Origin: Acidobacteriota bacterium
GTDB taxonomy: Bacteria > Acidobacteriota > Terriglobia > Bryobacterales > Bryobacteraceae
Direction: 5' to 3'
DNA length: 60,400 nucleotides
NCBI GenBank assembly: GCA_947470805.1
Contig: CANIVU010000052.1
Location: forward strand, 1-60,400
The notes below the pieces were generated by a model. The model had not been told where the DNA came from, did no database searches, and saw nothing but the letters and a program-made list of their open reading frames with translations. Both the position numbers and the translations under genes were made by a program. Positions 9,060 through 16,141 of this stretch are shown here, one piece after another (position 1 is the first letter of the stretch; each line of letters opens with the position of its first letter).

Positions 9060-9093
9060 GTTATTGACACCATCAATAACTCTAGGGCATAAT
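9060..9093 (+). promoter_or_regulatory. Early promoter of the element with palindromic operator
   Basis: A perfect inverted repeat, GTTATTGA (9060-9067), spacer CACCA, TCAATAAC (9073-9080), lies between the divergent repressor and excisionase-like genes. It overlaps a strong promoter: -35 TTGACA (9064-9069), 18-bp spacer, -10 CATAAT (9088-9093), followed by AAGGAG (9101-9106) and GTG 9114. A repressor dimer on the palindrome would block the -35. Assigning the XRE protein as the binder is inference from position and symmetry. Confidence 0.75.
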
Positions 9094-9113
9094 CAGAGAG
9101 AAGGAGATAAGCA

Positions 9114-9308
9114 GTGAATAACAAACCCTTTTGGACCCCCGACGAATTTCTAGCCAGCGGCGAATGCCCCTACGGCCGGAGCGTCTTGTACAGACTTCTG
9201 AACGAAGGGAAGATCCCAGCCATCCGGCATTCCCGTTCGTTCGTTATCCCGAAAAGCGCATGGTATCGCCACCTGGAAACCTGCGGCGGGATGCTGGCGG
9301 CGCAGTAG
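9114..9308 (+). CDS. Excisionase/AlpA-like small DNA-binding protein
   Basis: 64 residues starting at GTG 9114, with AAGGAG eight bases upstream. The sequence FWTPDEFLASGE followed by SVLYRLLNEGKIPAIRHSRSFVIPKSAWYRHLE is the winged helix-turn-helix of MerR-like excisionases and AlpA-type regulators. The RLLxEGKIPAxR recognition-helix/wing motif is typical. As the first gene under the repressed promoter, it probably directs excision or activates the downstream genes. It could instead be a plain transcription factor; recombination directionality is inferred from the family. Confidence 0.8.
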   Translation: MNNKPFWTPDEFLASGECPYGRSVLYRLLNEGKIPAIRHSRSFVIPKSAWYRHLETCGGMLAAQ

Positions 9309-9371
9309 CCGCTGCCGACCAATACGGCTGGAGACGGCCGTCACCGTCAACCCCAACCCAACGAGAAAACC

Positions 9372-9779
9372 ATGCCCACCAAAACGAAAAAGCCCGGGGC
9401 TGTAACCCCGAGCGATTCCAAAAACAGTCTGCCGACTGCCTTGATTATGACCGAACCGAGCCCGGCCGGTCAAGGAAAAACACCCGCCAGAGAACCGCTC
9501 ATCCTTCACGGTCTTGATGATTGGGACCGCGAACTGGTAGCGACGTTTCGCCAGATTGTGGACCGCGAAAACGGTTGCAATTCCCCGGTTGAAGAACTCA
9601 TCACCGACCTGGTTCGCATGTACGCATGGCGGACGGTAAGCACCCCCGCAGTCATTAAGCGTTGCGAAGAATTCACCGCCTTGGCGGAGGGCTTCGAAGA
9701 TGACGCCGTTATCTACATCCGCCACAATCCCAAGCTGCTGGACAAGCTGCTGGCCGCGGGCGCCCCGGAGGGGCGTTAG
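9372..9779 (+). CDS. Hypothetical early protein of the element
   Basis: 135 residues. The first ~40 are disordered and Lys/Pro/Ser-rich, and the rest is helical (DWDRELVATFRQIVDRENGC, then a long amphipathic helix through FTALAEGFEDDAV). No family is recognised. It follows the excisionase-like gene in the same direction. The start at ATG 9372 lacks a strong Shine-Dalgarno, so translation may depend on an upstream frame. Its position suggests an early accessory or regulatory role, but nothing in the sequence proves it. Confidence 0.55.
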   Translation: MPTKTKKPGAVTPSDSKNSLPTALIMTEPSPAGQGKTPAREPLILHGLDDWDRELVATFRQIVDRENGCNSPVEELITDLVRMYAWRTVSTPAVIKRCEEFTALAEGFEDDAVIYIRHNPKLLDKLLAAGAPEGR

Positions 9780-10008
9780 TACGGACCGTAACATCGGGAC
9801 GGGAGCGGCAGGGACGCCGCTTCCCTCTTCCCAACCGGCCACTGGGCCGCGTTGCCTGAATTGCGGCGCGCCGCTGCTCGATGTTCTGGGACACGAACCC
9901 TATTTCCTCCGCTTGTGCCAATGCCGGAAGATCCGGCGTGCTGACCTGGTCGACGGCGCCGCGCTGTTGTTTTGCGTGGTGGCGATCAGCTTGTGGGGGT
10001 GTTTGTGA
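9700..10008 (+). CDS. Small zinc-ribbon-like protein, start uncertain
   Basis: The frame contains CLNCGAPLLD followed by LCQCRKIRRA, a four-cysteine arrangement like a zinc ribbon, and ends in a hydrophobic tail (AALLFCVVAISLWGCL) that could be a membrane helix. Its stop forms a GTGA overlap with the start of the ParB-like gene, which is the best evidence that it is translated. The only ATG is at 9700, giving an 80-base overlap with the preceding gene. A start inside that overlap with a non-standard codon is equally possible. Function unknown. Confidence 0.45.
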   Translation: MTPLSTSATIPSCWTSCWPRAPRRGVSTDRNIGTGAAGTPLPSSQPATGPRCLNCGAPLLDVLGHEPYFLRLCQCRKIRRADLVDGAALLFCVVAISLWGCL

Positions 10009-10781
10009 AGCCCACCATCATCAACATAGACCTGATCCGCATGGACGGCGGCACGCAGCCGCGCCAGGGGATTAGCTGGGAGATCGCTTACGAATACGGG
10101 GACCTCATGGCCGAAGGCGTCAAGTTGCCGCCCGTCACGGTCTTTTACGATGGCTCGGAATATTGGCTGGCTGATGGCTTCCACCGCGTCCATGCGGCGA
10201 AGTCGCAGGATATAGCGGACATCACGGCGGACGTTTTTCAAGGCACGCTCGAAGACGCTCAGTGGTACTCGTTTGGCGCTAACAAGTCACATGGGCTACA
10301 ACGGTCGAATGACGACAAGTATCGGGCCGTGCAGGCGGCCTTAAAACATCCAATGTGCGCGGGTTTGAGTGACCGTGCCATTGCGAAGCATGTAGGTGTG
10401 GATCACAAAACCGTTGCTGGCTATCGGGCCAAACTCACTGGGGAAATTCCCCAGTCAAAACTTCGCAAGGGCTCAGACGGCCGCACGATCAACACCAGTA
10501 ACATCGGCAAGAAGGCCGAACAAGCTCAACCGAAACCAGAAGCGCAGCCGCACCCCTATCCCACACCTGAACGGGAGGAGCTGCAGTTTCCCGTAAAAAA
10601 GGAACATGCCCAAAAAGAAGCGGAGATATTTCTAGCGCGCGTGGTGGCGCTGGTGGACGCGCGAATACCTGAAGACCTGAAGGAGGCAGAGGCCGTGTTG
10701 GCTGGCATCCTGGCGCGACGAGAAGCCGCTGGCGGGTTAACTGCGTACGAAGCGCGGACGGCGTCATGGGGGTGCATCTGA
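10005..10781 (+). CDS. ParB-like nuclease/HTH domain protein
   Basis: About 258 residues from GTG 10005-10007, chosen because it overlaps the preceding stop by four bases and removes an unlikely leader. The N-terminal third has a ParB/Srx-like fold signature: INIDLIRMDGGTQPR, a LPPVTVFYDGSEYWLADGFHRVHAA segment, with GFHR as the conserved nucleotide-binding box. A helix-turn-helix follows (LSDRAIAKHVGVDHKTVAGYRAKL), then a Pro-rich linker and a helical C-terminus. Such proteins in phages and satellites bind DNA and may act in replication or transcriptional control. The frame ends in a TGATG overlap with the primase gene, so they are coupled. Confidence 0.75.
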   Translation: MKPTIINIDLIRMDGGTQPRQGISWEIAYEYGDLMAEGVKLPPVTVFYDGSEYWLADGFHRVHAAKSQDIADITADVFQGTLEDAQWYSFGANKSHGLQRSNDDKYRAVQAALKHPMCAGLSDRAIAKHVGVDHKTVAGYRAKLTGEIPQSKLRKGSDGRTINTSNIGKKAEQAQPKPEAQPHPYPTPEREELQFPVKKEHAQKEAEIFLARVVALVDARIPEDLKEAEAVLAGILARREAAGGLTAYEARTASWGCI

Positions 10782-11365
10782 TGCGGCCGGCGGCGACCGG
10801 GCCGCAGATCGCAGACCTCGACATTCTCCAAGTGTGGACGGCCGCGGGCGGCGCCCCCCTTCGTGGGAACTACGGCCGTGCGTTTTGGCGGAATGGCGAC
10901 GGCTACAACGTCCGGCTCTATCCCGACACAGGGACATGGCGCGACTTCACCACAAGTACGGGCGGCGGCATCCTGAAGCTCGTCGAACTCGCCATTGGCG
11001 GCGGCAAGCGTGAGGCGTTGGAATGGCTGGCGCAGAACTTCGGCATTGCCACCGGCGGCAGCTATTCACCGGCCGAGCGGATGGAGTTTGCGCGGCGGCG
11101 GCAGGCGGCGCGGGCCGTAGCCGAACAGCTGATCCAGCGGCGAAACGAAGCCTTCAATCAGATCCGCGAAGCGAAGCGGCGAAAGCTCGAAGAGTACCAC
11201 CGCATCAATGGCGCGGCGTATGAGAACGAGGATATCGAACTGCTGGCGAAGGCGGAGGAAGTATACGCCGAACTGGAAGCGCTGGACGCCGAAGGTGACG
11301 CGCTGTTGACAGAGAAGGATGCGGCGACGTTGGAGCGGCTTTTATCGGAAAGGAGGGCGGCATGA
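10781..11365 (+). CDS. Primase N-terminal-like module without zinc cysteines
   Basis: About 194 residues. ATG 10781 overlaps the ParB-like stop as TGATG and is preferred, although an in-frame ATG at 10766 also exists. Residues 10-85 resemble the DnaG/phage primase N-terminal zinc-binding fold in its shape: a YNVRLYPDTGTWRDF core followed by TGGGILKLVELAIGGGKREALEWLAQ. The CHC2 cysteines are absent. The C-terminal half is a long charged coiled coil (from ERMEFARRRQ to the end). It is coupled by ATGA to the helicase gene, so the pair may form a split primase-helicase for replication of the excised element. Confidence 0.6.
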   Translation: MRPAATGPQIADLDILQVWTAAGGAPLRGNYGRAFWRNGDGYNVRLYPDTGTWRDFTTSTGGGILKLVELAIGGGKREALEWLAQNFGIATGGSYSPAERMEFARRRQAARAVAEQLIQRRNEAFNQIREAKRRKLEEYHRINGAAYENEDIELLAKAEEVYAELEALDAEGDALLTEKDAATLERLLSERRAA

Positions 11366-12762
11366 GGACGGCAACTGTTGATGAAGTGGCGAATTCCGTT
11401 ATGGGCGGCTCTTCTCATTCGAAGTACTCACACTCAGCGGATTTTGATTCTGCTGTTGGGCGTACAGTGAACTGGGCGGAGTCCAGCCGGCGCGACGTGT
11501 TCGATGAGAATCTCGGCTTGGTCCCGTCACTCGCCCGCGCGGTGATGGGCCGCTATCGCTTCGCCAAAGACTCCGGCGGCGCGTTGTATGTGTACGCCGG
11601 CGGCGTCTATTCCCGTGGCGCCGAAGAAGCCGTCCGGACGGAATTGCGGGATGTATTGCAGGATTGGGGAAAGCTGAAATCGTGGCGGTCCAGCACCGGC
11701 GATGAAGTGGCGCGGTATATCTGCGATGCCCACACCCCGCGTCTATGGGAAGTCCCGCCGGTCGATGAGATAAACGTCCTGAACGGTATCGTCGACGTTC
11801 GCACCGGTGTATTGCGGGAGCACACACCGGAGTTTCTGAGCTCGATTCAACTCCCCATCCAGTACGACCGCGACGCGAAGTGTCCCGCATGGTTTCGATT
11901 CCTGGTAAGCACCTTGCCGGAAGACCTTCACCGTCTCATCTGGCAGTACATCGGCCTGCTGCTGGTTCCCGACATGTCCTACCAGAAGGCGGCGTTATTC
12001 TTCGGGCCTGGCGGCAACGGAAAGAGTGTCCTGATAGACGCGATTCTGGCGCTGCTGGGGCGTTCGAATGTGTCGTCCAAGACATTGCACCAGCTCGAAG
12101 AGAACCGCTTCGCGGCGGCCGATCTAATGGGCAAGCTGGCCAACGTCAGTTCCGATCTTCCGGCCCAACACCTGGCCGACTCCTCCATGTTCAAGATGAT
12201 TGTTGGATGTGACGAGGTTGACGCCGAACGGAAGCACCAGCCGGCGTTCAAGTTCCGTCCATTCGCGCGCATGCTGTTTTCCGCCAACACCTTCCCGCGA
12301 TCCGGGGACGCCACCGATGGATTCTTCCGCAAGTGGATTGTATTCCCGTTCGAGAAATCGTTCGAGGGAACCGAGCGGCGGAACAAACGCGAACTCGACG
12401 CCGAACTACAGAGCCCCGCGGAATTGTCTGGCGCGCTGAACATGGCATTGCAGGGATTGGCGTCCCTGCGGCGGTCGGGATTCTACGAGTCTGCCACCGC
12501 GAAAGATGCGGCGCGCGCCTTCCGTGAGACCACTGATCCTCTATCGGTTTGGCTTGAAAGCCGCACTGAGCGCGACGGTACCGCCCGGATTCCTTGCAAT
12601 GAACTGCTATTCACCTTCAACGAAGAGGTTTCCAAGGTCAACGGACAATCCTATATCACCGCGCACACGATGACTAAAACACTTAGGGACAAGGGGATAG
12701 AACGAAAACGCTCAGGGGATTGGTTCTATTTCGGACTGCGTTGGAAGGCGGTGTCCGAGTGA
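11362..12762 (+). CDS. P4-type phage/plasmid DNA helicase (D5-like, SF3)
   Basis: 466 residues. A D5-N-like region (about residues 50-190, with VPPVDEINVLNGIVDVRTG) precedes an SF3 helicase domain. Walker A is GPGGNGKS at 215-222. The C-terminal ATPase block includes MLFSANTFPRSGDATDGFFRKWIVFPF, with the NxFP and arginine residues typical of P4 alpha and poxvirus D5. A winged-helix-like tail ends the protein. Satellites use such proteins as autonomous replication initiators. It is translationally coupled to the primase-like gene, and a candidate origin lies immediately downstream (12778-12869). Confidence 0.9.
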   Translation: MRTATVDEVANSVMGGSSHSKYSHSADFDSAVGRTVNWAESSRRDVFDENLGLVPSLARAVMGRYRFAKDSGGALYVYAGGVYSRGAEEAVRTELRDVLQDWGKLKSWRSSTGDEVARYICDAHTPRLWEVPPVDEINVLNGIVDVRTGVLREHTPEFLSSIQLPIQYDRDAKCPAWFRFLVSTLPEDLHRLIWQYIGLLLVPDMSYQKAALFFGPGGNGKSVLIDAILALLGRSNVSSKTLHQLEENRFAAADLMGKLANVSSDLPAQHLADSSMFKMIVGCDEVDAERKHQPAFKFRPFARMLFSANTFPRSGDATDGFFRKWIVFPFEKSFEGTERRNKRELDAELQSPAELSGALNMALQGLASLRRSGFYESATAKDAARAFRETTDPLSVWLESRTERDGTARIPCNELLFTFNEEVSKVNGQSYITAHTMTKTLRDKGIERKRSGDWFYFGLRWKAVSE

Positions 12763-12777
12763 TTCAACCCCTGCAAC

Positions 12778-12869
12778 TTATCCGTCTTGTCCAACTTTTT
12801 TCCTCCTTCATTTACTTCTGTGTATGTCCCGCAGTGGGAAAAAACCAAGACAACACGGATAACACGGAT
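12778..12869. other. Candidate replication origin: inverted repeat with tandem iterons
   Basis: Two 24-base arms (12778-12801 and 12839-12862) are inverted copies matching at 19 of 24 positions, including TTATCCGT against ACGGATAA and T6 against A6. The right arm also contains two perfect tandem copies of AACACGGAT (12852-12860, 12861-12869). The region is AT-rich compared with its flanks and lies directly after the helicase gene. P4-like elements often place iterons and the origin close to their helicase gene. It could instead be an attenuator hairpin ahead of the next small gene. Confidence 0.45.
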
Positions 12870-12914
12870 ACACCAACCCATCTGGGGAACTTCCTCAGAT
12901 ACCAAAAGGACACC

Positions 12915-13118
12915 ATGACCCCATTCGACCTCTTTCTACATGGCCTTCGGGCCGATGCGCGCCTGGGCCGCTACCTGCCACCGGCGACGCAGTACCAGAC
13001 ACCGGAGACGGTGATTCTCGCGCTTACGCTGGCTCTCGCCGAAGCCACCGAAGGCACCCGGCCTCACCCGGCCCACATGCTGCTCGAAGAACTGGACGCG
13101 GCCGTATGTGCGCGCTGA
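12915..13118 (+). CDS. Small hypothetical protein of the element
   Basis: 67 residues from ATG 12915, preceded by AAAAGGA five bases away. This fits better than the longer in-frame start inside the helicase gene. The sequence MTPFDLFLHGLRADARLGRY, then ETVILALTLALAEATEG, is helical and acidic toward the end. It overlaps the next small zinc-finger gene. No family is recognised. Position after the replication genes suggests an accessory replication or regulatory role, which is inference. Confidence 0.55.
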   Translation: MTPFDLFLHGLRADARLGRYLPPATQYQTPETVILALTLALAEATEGTRPHPAHMLLEELDAAVCAR

Positions 13119-13354
13119 GGCTTCTGGTGTGCGAGCACTGCCGCACCCAGTTCGAAGTCAACGTGTCACGGCGGGAGCGGTTCTGCTCTCCTGCGTGCCG
13201 TGTGGCAGCCAAGCCGGCACCGAGCGGCGGCGGGAATCATACCCGACCTACGGTCTACACCACCCGTTGTCCTACGCGCGAAACTTTGCCACCTTTTCGT
13301 TTTTTCCCCGGCGGTGAAAAAAAACCTGAAAATAACCCTTGCAATCGACGATGA
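13106..13354 (+). CDS. Small zinc-finger protein
   Basis: 82 residues. The first 33 hold a compact four-cysteine finger: CEHCRTQFEVNVSRRERFCSPAC in spirit, with C-x2-C, a 15-residue spacer and C-x3-C, as in FCS/MYM-like or treble-clef fingers. The rest is basic and Pro-rich and probably disordered. It overlaps the previous gene by 13 bases in another frame. It may bind nucleic acid or mediate protein contacts. The C-terminal half could be non-functional read-through; the finger is the well-supported part. Confidence 0.6.
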   Translation: MCALRLLVCEHCRTQFEVNVSRRERFCSPACRVAAKPAPSGGGNHTRPTVYTTRCPTRETLPPFRFFPGGEKKPENNPCNRR

Positions 13355-13368
13355 TTATATTTTATCAT
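13339..13368 (+). promoter_or_regulatory. Candidate late promoter for the head module
   Basis: TTGCAA (13339-13344), an 18-base spacer and TATCAT (13363-13368) lie in an AT-rich pocket between the replication genes and the structural genes. The spacer and -10 also contain an imperfect palindrome around ATGATTATA and TATCAT. No other promoter-like sequence is seen before the capsid genes, so this is the likely late promoter. The following gene begins about 95 bases downstream. Confidence 0.45.
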
Positions 13369-13463
13369 ACAGGTTGTAGGGCAAAGTCCTTGGAAACAAG
13401 GCACACGCGGACTTCGTGGGCCGCAACACGGGACTTAGATGGTCCCCGAAGGAAAGCCACGCC

Positions 13464-13976
13464 ATGACACACACTTTTACCCGAGACGAGTTAAGCGCCA
13501 AAATCCACACCGCTGCGGCCGTGGTCAAGGCCACCGGAATTTCGCCAACTGACCTACAGCAACTATGCAACCGTAAAGTGCTGATGTTCTCGTCTGTGAA
13601 GTTCGGAGGTCGGACGTTTCGACGGTTTAGCCTGCTCGAAATCCTTACCGTAAAGGCGATGGAAGTTATCCGGCGGTTCAACTTGGAATACAGTAAAGCG
13701 GACCGGATGATTAGCGGCGTGCGGTCATTGATTGGTCAGTTCTGCCTGAAGGCGGATTACCAGAACGCAAACCGTTACGCGATGATCTTCGACCATGAGA
13801 CATTCGCCGGCGACATCTTGTTTTTCCCTGGCGATAGCCCCGTCGGCAACATGAGCAACTACCGTGCGAAAGCGGCCATTGTGCTCGACCTCGAAGCCAT
13901 CATAGAAGACGCGATGTCTGATCTGATGGACGAAGAAGGACCTGGCGAAACCGATGGCGCGGAGGGTCCCGAGTAA
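13464..13976 (+). CDS. Hypothetical protein with MerR-like region, start of head module
   Basis: 170 residues from ATG 13464, with GAAGGAAAG upstream. An in-frame ATG at 13416 lacks a ribosome binding site. The middle reads GRTFRRFSLLEILTVKAMEVIRRFNLEYSKAD, which resembles a MerR-like wing and linker helix (RRFSLLEIL... in place of RxYxxxDL). The tail is acidic. In head modules this position often holds a small terminase or a regulator, but no such identity can be shown here. Its stop overlaps the next start as TAATG. Confidence 0.5.
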   Translation: MTHTFTRDELSAKIHTAAAVVKATGISPTDLQQLCNRKVLMFSSVKFGGRTFRRFSLLEILTVKAMEVIRRFNLEYSKADRMISGVRSLIGQFCLKADYQNANRYAMIFDHETFAGDILFFPGDSPVGNMSNYRAKAAIVLDLEAIIEDAMSDLMDEEGPGETDGAEGPE

Positions 13977-14227
13977 TGGCCAACCAAACGAAGAAGGCCA
14001 AAGTCTTCCGCGCCGGCCACCTCGAAAAGACCCTGGAGCCGGAAGACGTCGACGCCTACATTTTCGCCACCCATACCGCCAAGGTCCACCGCAGCAACGG
14101 GCAGGTGTTCCGTATCGACCTACCCGAGAAGCACCACCGGAGTTTCGCAAGTCGGACGATTTACGGGCAGCTGGCCGGCGATAACAGCCACTGCCAGCAT
14201 ATCGGCAACCGCAGCCTGTTCCGCTAG
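13976..14227 (+). CDS. Small hypothetical protein upstream of capsid
   Basis: 83 residues, basic N-terminus (ANQTKKAKVFRAGHLEK) and His-rich C-terminus. It starts in a TAATG overlap with the previous gene, which supports real coupled translation. The central YIFATHTAKVHRSNGQVFRIDLP suggests a small beta sheet. No family recognised. It could be a head-assembly accessory or a DNA-binding protein; neither can be shown. Confidence 0.5.
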   Translation: MANQTKKAKVFRAGHLEKTLEPEDVDAYIFATHTAKVHRSNGQVFRIDLPEKHHRSFASRTIYGQLAGDNSHCQHIGNRSLFR

Positions 14228-14316
14228 TCGAACGGGTTTCCCAGAAGGCTACCGCCTTCCCCACCACTCCCCCCACCCCAACCACAAACTAACGCCGTGA
14301 GGCGTGAGGAACACCT

Positions 14317-15498
14317 ATGAACGAATCCGTTTATGACCAACTGGTGACCAAACAGGCCACCCTGACCGGCATCGTCGCGAAGATCGCCGCCGAAGGCCGC
14401 GCCGCCACCGACGAAGAGAAGTCCCAACTGGACAGCCTGAAAGCCGACGTTGACGCCATCCAGAAGAGCTGGACCGACAACGGCCGCCGCGCCTTCCTGG
14501 CGGGCCTCCAGAAGCCCGAGAAGAGCAACCTGGTATTGAAGGCGAATGAGTCCTTTGCGGACACGTTCAAGGGCCAGTACCCGAACGAACTGGAAGGGCT
14601 GAACCTGGGCCTGCTGGTCCGTGGCGTGGTCACCGGCGAATGGAGCGGAGCCGAACTGGAACGGAAGGCGACCCTCAGCACGAACCTCTCCAGCGCTGGC
14701 GGCTTTCTGGTTCCCGAGCCCCTTTCCAACCGCGTCATCGACCTGGCGCGCAATCGCAGCTACGTAGTGCAGGCGGGCGCCGGTACGGTCCCGATGACTT
14801 CCTCGACGCTGGACATTGCCAAGCTGTTGAGCGATCCCACGGTCTCCTGGTACCCCGAGAACGGCACCATCGCCGAGACGGATGTCACCTTCGGCCGCGC
14901 TTCCTTCAAGGCCAACAAAATGGCCTGTGTGGTCCGCATGAGCAATGAGTTACTGGAAGACGCCGCCAACGTGCAAACCATCGTCGAGAACGCCATCGCG
15001 TCGGCCATCGCGCTGGAACTGGACCGCACCGCGATTGTTGGCACCGGCGCCGGCCAGCCGCTGGGCGTCGTCAATGGCACTAATATCAACACCGTCACGA
15101 GCGTGGGCACCCTGGCCGATTACGACGACTTCATCGACGCCGTCTTCGCGGTTCGCGGCTACAACTTCGAACCCAACGCGGCCATGTATTCCCCGACCAC
15201 CGGGAAGAAGCTCGCGAAGATGGTCACCGGCCTGGCGTCGGACCTCACCAAGCTGGTCCCCCCGGCCGACTTCGCAAATCTCCAGAAGTACGTCACGCCT
15301 CAAGTGGGCGACACCGTCGCCATCGTCGGCCAGTGGGATCAGTACCTCATTGGGCTGCGGAGTCAGCTCCGCATCGAGATCAGCCGCCAAGCCGACACCG
15401 CCTTTATGAAGGATCAGAGCCTCATCCGCGCCGTGTGGCGTGGGGATGGCATGCCGATCAACGGGCGCGCCTTCGCGGTCATGAGCGGTATCTCCTAA
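14317..15498 (+). CDS. Phage major capsid protein, HK97 fold
   Basis: 393 residues. Residues 1-70 form a coiled-coil delta/scaffold domain (DQLVTKQATLTGIVAKIAAE and onward), as in HK97 gp5 before proteolysis. The capsid domain follows with family landmarks: TLSTNLSSAGGFLVPEPLSN, the VSWYPENGTIAETDVTF strand region, ANKMACVVRMSNELLEDA, then ALELDRTAIVGTGAGQPLGVVN, and the C-terminal RGDGMPINGRAFAVMSG. Length is normal for the family. The prohead protease encoded at 17307-17777 would remove the delta domain. It shows that the element can make its own shell protein. Confidence 0.93.
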   Translation: MNESVYDQLVTKQATLTGIVAKIAAEGRAATDEEKSQLDSLKADVDAIQKSWTDNGRRAFLAGLQKPEKSNLVLKANESFADTFKGQYPNELEGLNLGLLVRGVVTGEWSGAELERKATLSTNLSSAGGFLVPEPLSNRVIDLARNRSYVVQAGAGTVPMTSSTLDIAKLLSDPTVSWYPENGTIAETDVTFGRASFKANKMACVVRMSNELLEDAANVQTIVENAIASAIALELDRTAIVGTGAGQPLGVVNGTNINTVTSVGTLADYDDFIDAVFAVRGYNFEPNAAMYSPTTGKKLAKMVTGLASDLTKLVPPADFANLQKYVTPQVGDTVAIVGQWDQYLIGLRSQLRIEISRQADTAFMKDQSLIRAVWRGDGMPINGRAFAVMSGIS

Positions 15499-15527
15499 GC
15501 GGTCCATTCCACGCACCCAGACAACTG

Positions 15528-15547
15528 GGGGCGGCGAGGGCCGCCCC
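15528..15547. repeat. GC-rich hairpin between capsid and next gene
   Basis: GGGGCGGC (15528-15535), loop GAGG, GCCGCCCC (15540-15547): a perfect 8-bp stem with a four-base loop. No T run follows, so it is more likely an mRNA stabiliser or processing site that keeps the capsid message abundant than a terminator. Confidence 0.5.
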
Positions 15548-15559
15548 ACTGGAGCCACT

Positions 15560-16039
15560 ATGAGCCTTTCCCTTCCCGAAGTTTTCAAGATTGTCGAAGC
15601 GATGCCCAACGCCACCGATGCCGCGGGCCGCACCGGGGACTATGTGTCCCTCAAGAACGCAAAGCGGGCCTATGTCTTCGTCGACATCACGCAGGGCAAC
15701 GCCGCCACCATCGCCCTTACCATCGAGCAGGCCTCCGCCGTCGCCGGCACCGGCTCGAAGGCCATCACCGCCACCGTCCCGATCTGGTCGAACCTGGACA
15801 CGGCCGCCAGCGATACGCTGGTCCGGCGCACCGATGCCGTCAGTTATACGACCGACGCCGGCGTCAAAAACAAACAGGTGATTTTCCAGATCGACCCGGC
15901 GCAGCTCGACATCGCGAACGGCTTCGACTGCATCACGGTCAAGACGGGCGCGTCCAACGTCGCCAATCTGACCGGCGCGACCTATTTCCTCGAAACCCGC
16001 TATCCGCAGGCCACGCCGCCCGCGGCTATCACCGACTAA
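15560..16039 (+). CDS. Small structural protein candidate (decoration-like)
   Basis: 159 residues, beta-rich and Ala/Thr/Val-heavy: YVSLKNAKRAYVFVDITQG, TIALTIEQASAVAGTGSKAI, NKQVIFQIDPAQLDIANGFDCI, ATYFLETRY. This alternating pattern is typical of small head decoration or phage structural proteins, and the gene sits directly between capsid and portal. No known family is firmly recognised. It could be a head-completion protein or a shell-stabilising protein. One cysteine is present. Start ATG 15560 follows the hairpin closely. Confidence 0.6.
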   Translation: MSLSLPEVFKIVEAMPNATDAAGRTGDYVSLKNAKRAYVFVDITQGNAATIALTIEQASAVAGTGSKAITATVPIWSNLDTAASDTLVRRTDAVSYTTDAGVKNKQVIFQIDPAQLDIANGFDCITVKTGASNVANLTGATYFLETRYPQATPPAAITD

Positions 16040-16091
16040 TCGACCTTCGAGCCGGGGAGCCGCGCCCCATACCAAACGGCTCGAATGTGCG

Positions 16092-16123
16092 GCGGCCGGG
16101 TTCTATTTTTCTTCCCCGGCCGC
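16092..16123. repeat. Hairpin with T-rich loop upstream of the portal gene
   Basis: GCGGCCGGG (16092-16100) and CCCGGCCGC (16115-16123) form a perfect 9-bp stem with a 14-base pyrimidine loop rich in T. The portal start is 19 bases downstream. The same architecture recurs after the protease gene at 17784-17819. Confidence 0.5.
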
Positions 16124-16141
16124 TGCGCTGAAAGATCACAT

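Noticed and set aside
13464-13976. Small terminase identity for the first head-module gene
   Set aside because: The position is suggestive, but the sequence shows a MerR-like region and no terminase feature, so it is left as hypothetical.
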